Below, piece after piece: positions 55,073 to 64,000 of a stretch of 64,000 nucleotides of DNA. The DNA is taken from NCBI RefSeq assembly GCF_032854445.1, contig NC_088300.1, forward strand, positions 49,529,682-49,593,681, given 5' to 3'. This DNA is from Liolophura sinensis. Taxonomy: Eukaryota; Mollusca; Polyplacophora; Chitonida; Chitonidae. The notes under the pieces are model-generated. The model made no database searches. It saw only the letters and a list, made by a program, of their open reading frames with translations, and was not told the DNA's origin. Positions within the stretch are counted from its first letter, which is position 1. Every line of letters begins with the position of its first letter. The position numbers and the translations under genes were made by a program.

Positions 55073-55850
55073 TTTTTTCTATTTCAATATTTCTATATTC
55101 TAAAAAATTCCTTTTCCCGCAAGTCTCTAGATATAGGTTACTCCACTTTCAGGTTTCTGTAGATATATCTTTGAAGAGAGGATTTTCACCACATTAAGTA
55201 CGTGTGTATGCACGTGCATATTGGACATATCAGACATAGTGCCCAGGTCTGTATGTATCTACGCATACATATCTATACATATCTACTACGCAAGATCTAT
55301 CTATGTATATATGTCATATTGGCGAAAGGCAGTAATCTGCAGTCGACACCTTTCCACTTAAAAAAAAAAAATTATAGAGAATATTTCATTAATGAGACGG
55401 TGGTCAGCTTTATGAGAGGTGGAAAAACAAATCCCCGTAGTAAAGGTAACGGAAGAATGTTCCCTCATGCGACATATAGGTTTTCATGCACATCAAGGCG
55501 AGTTCAGCATTCGTGATCTCCAACAGATTACCACCCTAAAACAGGGTTGACTGCCATAATTTAGTACGCGATCTCAACATTTTACACGGCCATTGTGGTT
55601 CTCCATACATACGCCATGAGTCCCGGGAATGTCAGAAACATACATACAAATATATACAAAATTTGCAGACTGTCGCTCCCAACCCTTTATGGCCGAAGGC
55701 CCAGGGAACATGGATGTAGAGGAATATACGAGCGTGAAGGCTAGTCTCGCCCTTAATGATAGTTTTGCATTTTAATTTCCTCGTAGTGTACGTGAGTGTA
55801 AAGGCAATTCAGCTTAGTATGATGACGACTGCCTAGGCGTTCAGTTGTAA
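55073..55850. other. Intergenic DNA, nothing recognised
   Basis: AT-rich with ATCTATCTATG-type words. No gene supported. Confidence 0.4.
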
Positions 55851-55852
55851 TT

Positions 55853-56082
55853 CCGCGAAGGCATGAAAAATGCACTTCTTCTTGCCTCGCTTGGCGCTCA
55901 GCATTAAGAGGTTAGAACAAGGAAACATGATGACTGGTTGGCCCGGTGTCAGCATGATGTGACTGGTGTCTTCGGCATGATACTTCAGTGGCGACAGCAC
56001 GTTGGCGGCACGGACTCGCTCTGCTACAAGAAGACACAGTATATGTACACACACCTAATAACTTCTTGTTGTCAAATAACTG
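55853..56082 (-). repeat. Family 2 dispersed repeat, variant body
   Basis: It includes CTCGCTTGGCGCTCAGCATTA, GGAAACATGATGACTGG, TGGTGTCTTCGGCATGATAC, GACTCGCTCTGCTACAAGAA. It is the reverse complement of the variant body at 31.4-31.6 kb. A short (CTAT)n run follows at 56,088-56,112. Confidence 0.65.
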
Positions 56083-56348
56083 AATATATCTATCTATCTA
56101 CCTATCTATCTGGCTGGTTGGCTGGCTGGCTATGACGGGCGGAGGTTGCGCTCTCAGAAGCCTCCATAGTTTTGGTATTAGGTGGGACAATGAATTTTGT
56201 CTCCTGCATGGAAACACAGTGGACTACAACTCATGTGTCATGGTTCAGTATAAATTGCAATCTGTGTGAAGAATTCTCCGCCCATCCTACATTGTTCGCC
56301 TTAATAAACAAAAATTCACTTCCTGTGCTACAGACCGAGAAAATAGTG

Positions 56349-56613
56349 TTATTTATTTATTTGATTGGTGTTTTACGCCGTACTCAAGAATATTTCACTT
56401 ATACGGCGGCGGCCAGCATTATGGTGGGTGGAAACCGGGCACAGCCCGGGGAAACCCACGATCATCCGCAGGTTGCTGTAGGACCTTCCCACTTACGGCC
56501 GGAGAGGAAGCCAGCATAAGCTGGACTTGAACTCACAGCGACCGCATTGGTGAGAGGCTCCTGGGTCATTACGCTGCGCTAGCGCGCTAACCGACTGAGC
56601 CACGGAGGCCCCC
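56349..56613 (-). mobile_element. Full-length SINE, minus orientation
   Basis: The most complete copy. On minus it runs from GGGGGCCTCCGTGGCTCAGTC and GGTTAGCGCGCTAGCGCAGC through GAGTTCAAGTCCAGC to ACACCAATCAAATAAATAA. AGAAAATA flanks both ends (56,338-56,345 and 56,614-56,621), a probable short target duplication. Confidence 0.9.
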
Positions 56614-56673
56614 AGAAAATATTGTTGTATGATGTTCAAGAAAATGAAGACACTGCGTATGCAGATTGTAGAT

Positions 56674-56678
<5 letters not shown>

Positions 56679-56770
<92 letters not shown>
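56679..56770. repeat. (AT)n microsatellite, 92 bases
   Basis: Uninterrupted AT dinucleotides followed by a G run. It starts about 65 bases from the SINE. Confidence 0.97.
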
Positions 56771-56772
<2 letters not shown>

Positions 56773-56779
56773 GGGGGAG

Positions 56780-58160
56780 GCCATATGTGGAAATACCAAG
56801 AGACAAATCACTGACTTAATAAATCTCCAGAGTGACCTTAACAATACACCTTTAAGTGAGTGCAAATAAAATTATCCATGGAAAATCACGCACGCTTTTC
56901 CTTGGAAAATAAGCAGTGCCAAGTATGTCAACAAACTGTAAGACAGGAAAGGTAATTACAGTGCACAGGTAATTCCACAATATAGCGTTTGTGAATGGCC
57001 CCAGGCAGTTTGCACGGCTGCGCACAACAGTTATGACTTGCTTCCAACCCTCGAGAAACGCGATGTATATAGGCTAAAGTACATGAGCAAGACGTTAACA
57101 ATCAGTCAAAGAATTAAATAGGCTAGAACTATATATACCTACTAAAATAGACAAGCGGGAAAGTTTGTGTATAATGCATCCGATATGTCAGGACTGTGAA
57201 TTTATAATAAATGTAAAATATAAATTAATTCTTATTAAATTAAACCCTATGAGCTCACGAGTTCTCATTTTAGTGAAAGTGTTGCAGGTGCATGGTGGTT
57301 GGACATGCACGCATATTTGAGGGAGAGTATAGGCCTATAGATCGTGAAAATCCTATACATAACACAAGAAACTGATTGACAACTCCATGACACGTCTTTG
57401 TGTGTATATTCACCTTCCTTTTCCCTATATATTTAGTCCAGGTGTTTTGTGACGTCAAGAGGGGGAGGCTATGCACAGTCCGCTCCTGGTCAGTTTTCTC
57501 GGTCTAAGGTATATGTATCAAGGGTGGGCGAGGCGACGATGTAAATCGTAGTTTGTCAGAAGACAAACCTCAAGTCCTAGCAATATTACGGGCCAAACAA
57601 TGATTTTGATAACAAGGAGAACAATTGGGGTGTTGAAAACAAACACTGTCCTACAGTAACCCGTATCTGTGTAAAGTACACTGAAAAATGAATCAGGAGT
57701 TCACCTTTCATAATAATTATTAGTAAATATTATATCTGAATGTTAGTGGAAATTATTCCTTCAACTTTAGTGGCGGTAAAAATCGCGGTTCCATATAAAA
57801 ATTCTGACACAATGTATTGAAAAGCTGCCTAGAAAGTGAGAAACCAAAAAAAAAAAGAACAAAAAATCCAAAAAATTCACAGACCAAATTACTACACACA
57901 ATTATGAACTTACATAAAGAACTCTCCCATGATATGTATGCAATGTTGCTAAAGCCGCGTTAAAACATAATCATTCAAGGTACAAAAGTAAGTCACATTT
58001 CTATGCTAGATTCCTATATAAAGACAAAAACTGAGATGTAGCTTATCTAAAGTCCAGGTGTATTTAGAAAATACATTCTGCGGTGTTTTCTCATTACCAT
58101 ATACATAATCATGTTATCGAGGTGGAGGATTTTTTCTCTGAATAACCCAATATACATACA
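56780..58160. other. Intergenic DNA, nothing recognised
   Basis: AT-rich with A runs near 57,848. No gene supported. Confidence 0.4.
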
Positions 58161-58162
58161 GT

Positions 58163-58435
58163 GAGTAAGTGCTTTGGTTTTAATGTCTCGTTAATTTTTC
58201 AGTCGTATGACGACGAAGGAATCCTTAGAGTGCATGCAATATGCCTCCTTGTTGAAGGACGGATTTCCACCACTCTTTTATCTAGTGCTGCTTCACTGAG
58301 ACGCCTTATCGAAGGCAAGTAAGCCACACTGCCCGAGCCATTATACTGATATGGGTCAACCAGTTGTTGCACTATCCCCTTCATGCTGAACGCCAAGCGA
58401 GGAAGTAACAACTTCCTCTTTTAAGATCAGGTGTG
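58163..58435 (+). repeat. Family 2 dispersed repeat, long copy
   Basis: It contains TTTTTCAGTCGTATGACGACG, AAGGAATCCTTAGAGTGCATG, TATCTAGTGCTGCTTCACTGA and ends GAGGAAGTAACAACTTCCTC. It aligns end to end with 41,262-41,520. A piece of the variant body follows at about 58,690-58,750. Confidence 0.75.
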
Positions 58436-59424
58436 ACTCGACCCAGGATTGACCCTGATCGACTCACTTTTCTTCGCTTAACAAAACAAGAAAAGGTCAG
58501 CTTATTCTGTCCCGGTTTTTGACAAATTTACCTCACGAAATCAGCAACAAGATCACGAGATTAGCTTTTAGCGAGAAGTTTTCGTTACATGCTCTCGTGT
58601 TTTTTTTGACACATTTGCTCGACTCCGCCCAAGTTTGAATTGGAAGTACCTCATCACCATATATGCACCAGCATATAAACTATACATTTGGAATCCAGGA
58701 ATCCATGGCGAAGACACCAGATCTGACACCCCACCCATGCATGCAGTCACATTATACTGACACCAACCAGTCCTGGCATAGAAAAGGAGCAGCACTAAAT
58801 TTTTTATCAATAAGCTAGAAAGTTTTCTGTAAATGCGCATCACTGTTGTTGTTGTAAACCAGTTGAGATTTACAAATACTGTAAACAATTACGTATAAGC
58901 ATATACCTGCAGCTATACCTCAGGTGCACCTCAGGTATCTTATTCTTTACCTTAGTCTTCCCGGGTAGGCTTCCACTGAGTTGTGCTTTCGGTGTACGAG
59001 GAATATTAATTTGTATAATTGGCAGCACCTCAGATATAACTCCAGTACACCTCAGATATAACTCAAGTACACCTCAGATATAACTCCAGTACACCTCATA
59101 TACACCTGAAGTATGTCTCAGGCACACATCAGATCAGATATGTACCTCAAGTATACCACCATTACACCTTATATGGTAACGGTGGGGTTGGGGGGACCTG
59201 GGATTCGGTCTTTTCGAGTCTTCTGTCATGTCAAAACTGTACACTACACAAACAGATTTCATTTAATCCTATTTTAAATTATATGACATTGCTATTTGTG
59301 AATAATAAAGACTTTAACGACATGGTTAACTCGAGTGTGACTTCTCGGAGAATCGAAAGCCAGCCGAACTTGGCTAAGCGCCATTTTTGAATCGCAGCGT
59401 GCATCACCGGAAAAAAATAAATTC

Positions 59425-59622
59425 ATGGAACTTGTTCATGGATTACAACCAATATGGAGTTTACCACTGAATGGGCGATGTACAAGGTGTTTTGGGGGTC
59501 TTAACATTAAATATGGTTTTAAACATGAACAACAACCACTACAAACAATTGTGGCGAAAACAGAAGTATTGATGATAGTAAGTTTTGGGAAGAGCAGCCA
59601 AGTTCACCCTATAGTTACGTAG
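59425..59622 (+). other. 65-codon ORF shared by both arms (right copy)
   Basis: The same start (MELVHGLQPIWSLPLNGRC) and end (SSQVHPIVT) as the left copy. Compensating one-base indels alter the stretch between KTE and FGKSS. Not recognised. Confidence 0.25.
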
Positions 59623-61078
59623 CCATGTGTTTCTAAAATGTCGTTTTAAGACGTTTAGACTGGATGAATGGGTTGTATTTGTAGTATTTTCGACAGTGGG
59701 GTATTTATTATTCAAATATATTGAGATGATATGAACTCAGAATAACTTGACGATCACTGGAAACCTGTCGATTAGAGCACTGATATTTTGGGACAGCGCA
59801 GACGACAAGGCCTAGTTCGAGGACAGGGAAAGTAACGATTTAGAGCGGTTAATGTGAACGCTAAGCTGGAAACATGGCCAACCGATCTCAGAGCTAGCTA
59901 AACAGGAAAATGTACATGCATCGTTTACACGAATAGCTGCGTGTACGCCATTAAAGTTACTCAATCCCTATAGCTGAACATGCGAAGTGTGTTGTTTCTA
60001 CGCCTTTTTCTAGCTATTTTCTTTCACCTATAAACTTGCATGGATACTGTTGTACAAGTGAACAGATCTTCAATTCTACGTGACACACCAATCAAATATA
60101 TAAAATGTGCTAATTTAGTTCTAAAATGGTGTTAACATTACCATATGAACTACGCAGTTAAAATATGAAACCCTAAATCTTATGGAAACAAATATATTCT
60201 GCGACACTGTCAATCTCCGCACGACAACTTGTTCTTGATAGCTTCACTCAGTAAATCTTTCGCTGAAAAGTCAACTTAGTGGGCGAAGCGTGGGGCTGAT
60301 TAGAGCATTGTATAGTTTCGTCCAACCAGTTTCGACATCATATATTTCCTGATTTACTCACTGCAAGCAGTTGTAGCCCATAAAGTTTAATCTACCAGAT
60401 TTTTATGGTGCTAAAAGACCATGGTCCCTCTAGCTTCACCGTCCCGCCAGCCCCATGCTCCAAGCAACTCACTTCGCCATAGAACATGGCGCAGTCTCCC
60501 CTGACAATCGCATATCTTATTTGACTAGATTTATTGACCAATCTAAGACAGCTGTTAATAAAACTAACTAATGAAACATTTCCTTTATGGGAGAAACATG
60601 AAATTAACTATTTGTAAAATGATTTATTTGGGGGTAAATTAGTTAACACTATACGTACTCCGTTAATTTAAAATTACAGGTACATTGCAATAATACTCCG
60701 ACTGTCTTTAGACCCGTACAAATGGAAATAAATGTGACTGGTTAAACATGAAGATAAAATTTAATAATGTAATTTGTTGAAACAAATGAAAACTCACAAT
60801 AATACACTACATTCAAATGTCAAGATCTTGGTTATCCTATTCAAACACATTGTATTATGTTGTTATCCGGTGCCTCCTAAAATTGGAAAATTATAGGTTT
60901 GAGGTTGTAAGTTTGAAGAGAATTTCCACAGGATATGAAATACCCGTAATACAAACCACTCTGAATGGTCAAAGAAAACAATTTGTGAAACTTAGCATGA
61001 TATGTCATCTGAGTTAAATCCAGTCTGTTAGCTGCTCTGGCCTTCGCTCGAACTACCCAGAACTCGAATAATGGCTTC

Positions 61079-61227
61079 TGTTTATTTATTTATTTGTTGG
61101 TGTTTTACGCCGTACTCAAGATTGTTTCACTTTTATAACGGCGACCAGCAGTACGGTAGGAAGAAACCGGGCAGAACTCTGGGGAACCCAGCATGATCAC
61201 GACAAAGCCGGACTCACAGCCACCGTA
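61079..61227 (-). mobile_element. 5'-truncated SINE inside right arm
   Basis: The mirror of 19,116-19,261 in both position and truncation point. Confidence 0.75.
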
Positions 61228-62663
61228 TTCATGCTTCTATATATTTTGCCAACTATTTGACGACGATGCCTCATGGTATAGACATCCCGGAATTATGCCG
61301 CCGACAGACAAGTGTGACAAACAAATTATGCTACAATCAGCCCAGCATTCACCTTAGTTGTTCAGGTGTATTTTTCTAAGGTTTCCAACTAAATCTATGA
61401 TCGAGTTCGTGTAAAGTTTCGGGTGTGACAAAGATTTACATAAAACGCACGAAATCTGCCAAATTGTGTGTGAATATACCAATGGTTACAACACTTTCCA
61501 GATTAACATGAACCTGGCTTTGTGTGTTTCGCAAAAGCCCATGCAGTTATGTCCATTAGATACAGTCTCGCTTCGCCATCGATAGAAAGGTTTGTCAATG
61601 ATGCGTTGACAAAGCTGTAACACGTTACACTTATTTTGCTAATTACCATACTCGGTAAACTGGTGAGTATAAAGTAAATGTGAACTTAACTTTCGCCACT
61701 TTCTACACAAAGTAAGCAAACAAGCTGGGATTGAGTAAAAAAAACCCTCTTTTGTTATGCTGCAACTCATATTGTCACCAAATACCAAACCAGTTTACAT
61801 GAATTTGTTCTCAGAGTTTTGGATCGTTAATTTCCCAAGTGGCGCCTTGAGCAAATCCTATTTCGCATTACGTAGGTCTGCAATGTGGGATATTCCCCAT
61901 TGAACCAAACAGCAATCAGCAATTTTCAAGAGACCTTCGTGAAATCTCAGAACAAGAACTGGAGTAAAATATCTGGTAATATCCCTGGGCTATTTCTTCG
62001 CCTTTTTCAACAACGCGGAAAACAAATGAAGAAGACTGATAATAAAATACAATGTGGGTTCGTTCTCGTGTGCGGGAGTCGCTTGAATGTCCCGCAGGAG
62101 ATTTTAGATGTAGAGGACTGTTTGCTGATGTCTGGGTACACCCTTGCATTATGCCTAATGGAATATCTTATATAATGTAACACAGACTTTAAAAGTACAT
62201 ATGTGAATGAGTGGGGAATGGTTGGTTTTGTTAATTTATGTCATTGTAAACGGCAATTATCGACTGTTCTTCCATTGTTTTCTTATTTTCTTTCTGTTTC
62301 TGGTCAGGTTTCACGAATTTCGGCTTCACATCAATGCAACTGATTGATTACTACAACTTTCAAAGAACACCATTTACCTGTGCTTTAATACAACTGCTCA
62401 GTCAATCGGATTCATTTCAAAACAACTGCCTACTGAAGCTTCCACTCAATAACATTCGGATTCATTTCGTTAAGCGGCGTACACACGATACGATTTGTCG
62501 TATCGACTTGTCGAATGGGACAAGTGGCATGGAAATAAAACGAGTCTAGTTTATCGGCAATGTTCAGAAGATGCAATTTTTCGAATGCTACAATCGCGTG
62601 ATAATGCATGTCTTCTATTAAGGCGACTAGTCGAATTAGATGGATCGACAAGACAATCGGACA

Positions 62664-64000
62664 ATTAGTACAGAAATATGAAAATACAATTAGTATGGTG
62701 TACAAAGAAACTGGTCTAATGATGTTGAATACGAAAACCACTTTATTTAGGTCGAATATGGTTGGCATTGACTGTATTAAGGATGTGGAAATGTCTCAGT
62801 TGCTTTACACTGTATTACAACAGCTCTGTTAATGATTGCAGTGTTCATTCTGGGCTCATGAGGCTGAATTTTTATTTCTACAGATTATGCAATCTGGTTG
62901 TGAGGTCTGGATGCCGTGCGAAGTTGATATCTTAATGTGGACAAATTATGGGGTGAGGGGTCATGAGACTTTGAAGCATTATTTTTGCTGGTTATGCCAT
63001 CTAAATGTGAGATCTTATAACCTTGACGAGGTTGATGTCTTAATGCGCTTAAATTATGAGGTGTTGTGTGATCAGACTTGGAATCATTATTTCTGCTCGT
63101 GAAATCATGGGTGTGAGGTCTTTAAGCCGTGCCAGATTGATGTCTTACTTTGCACAGGTTATGAGGTGAGGTTCACGAATGAATATTTCTGCAGATCATA
63201 AAGCCATGCGAGGCTGCTGTAACTATGTGTGTGCGATATGAGGCATGGAGGCGTCTCTCTTTGTAATGGGTTTTGAAACTGATGAGAAGATATTACTTTG
63301 TGATCTAAAATGGGGTCAGTGGGTCATCTTGATCAGGTTTTCCTGAACCTTCCGGTGCAAATAGAGCGTTACTGTAATATTTGAACAACAAATGAAGATA
63401 TTCGAACACCTCTGCACAGAAGCCCTGTCACGTTCCATGGAGACCACTGACCTTCCACCAGTATGGGATGGAAGTCTACGCTGAGGAGGACGCCAGCAAA
63501 CGCAGGGTACAATTCATCGTGTTGAGTACGTCTGGTTGGATATATGTACAGCTGCAATCAAATCATTATGAAATACATATTCTGATTAACGGTAACTTAT
63601 ACATTGGCATGGTACACGGTTCGGATGATCATTTAATTTATCCAGCAGGAACTTTCCTTGCATCTTTCCCTCATCAGTGAAAACTGTTGAATTCCTTACT
63701 TTATATGCTTTCTTAGTTTATTGGTGGTATGTGTTGAACGTTGTTGTGAACATCCGATTGTTGATCCGGACGGTCCAATGCCAATAAGACCGTCACGTTT
63801 ACAGTCTCAGCCCCACGCTCCATTCTTGGAACCTGTTCTGTTACGGCACCAGTGTAATGGATGACATATTAAGAGCTTCATATAAAACCATATCAATATT
63901 GCAAATGGACATTGTTCATTTCGACAGCTCCAACGCAAAACACACAATAATTAATGGCATTCTTTCCTAGAACTTCTTAGCTTTATTAAAGGTGGTGAAA
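62664..64000 (+). repeat. Direct repeat, right copy (cut by window end)
   Basis: It matches 24,711-26,379 in the same orientation. Only about 42 bases separate it from the inverted arm. It lacks the roughly 380-base segment found at 25,783-26,168 on the left and retains about 45 bases near 63,027-63,075 that the left copy lacks. Confidence 0.85.

Larger units (their letters stand above)
58776..62621 (-). repeat. Long inverted repeat, right arm (about 3.85 kb)
   Basis: Reverse complement of 17,741-21,589, from TGGCATAGAAAAGG at its left edge to CATGTCTTCTATTAA at its right. Small indels separate the arms (for example in the 65-codon ORF and around 58,985), so this is not assembly duplication of one identical sequence. 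Confidence 0.85.

Overview
The window reads as nuclear DNA of an invertebrate animal, most likely a mollusc. It is AT-rich and sparsely genic. Coding exons carry GT/AG splice sites, and minisatellites and dispersed repeats are frequent. The most common repeat is a tRNA-derived SINE whose 3' part I associate with molluscan V-type SINEs. That attribution is from memory and was not searched.

There are four gene-like units. (1) At 131-1,806 and 6,914-11,147, both on the minus strand, lie two tandem copies of a gene built from very short exons (33-75 nt), nearly all with the same phase. Each small exon encodes one acidic 17-22 residue module, and several are obvious duplicates of each other. I reconstructed it from paired splice sites and from agreement between the copies. 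I do not recognise the protein, and it is my main candidate for an undescribed gene system. (2) At 34,184-35,894 (+) is a rhodopsin-class GPCR of the neuropeptide F/Y receptor type, with Y-R-H where D-R-Y is expected. It has a probable in-frame upstream coding exon and a possible distant 5' exon near 29.8 kb. (3) At 47,819-50,380 (-) is an intronless gene for an 853-residue multi-pass membrane protein of unrecognised family. (4) Otherwise there are only repeats, eroded fragments and isolated short ORFs.

Layout: 0-13.5 kb, micro-exon gene pair with duplicated upstream regions carrying CRE-type sites; 13.5-17.7 kb, intergenic with a 27-bp minisatellite; 17.7-26.4 kb, left half of a segmental repeat; 26.4-29.5 kb, intergenic with a minisatellite; 29.5-36.2 kb, GPCR locus with a two-tier minisatellite in its putative intron; 36.2-47.7 kb, intergenic with SINEs and minisatellites; 47.8-50.4 kb, membrane protein; 50.4-58.7 kb, SINE-rich intergenic DNA; 58.8-64.0 kb, right half of the segmental repeat. 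About 3.85 kb of that repeat is inverted relative to 17.7-21.6 kb, followed by at least 1.3 kb in direct orientation to 24.7-26.4 kb.

Nothing shows that these genes act together. All coordinates were read by eye; intron-containing models are predictions and repeat boundaries are good to about 10-20 bases.
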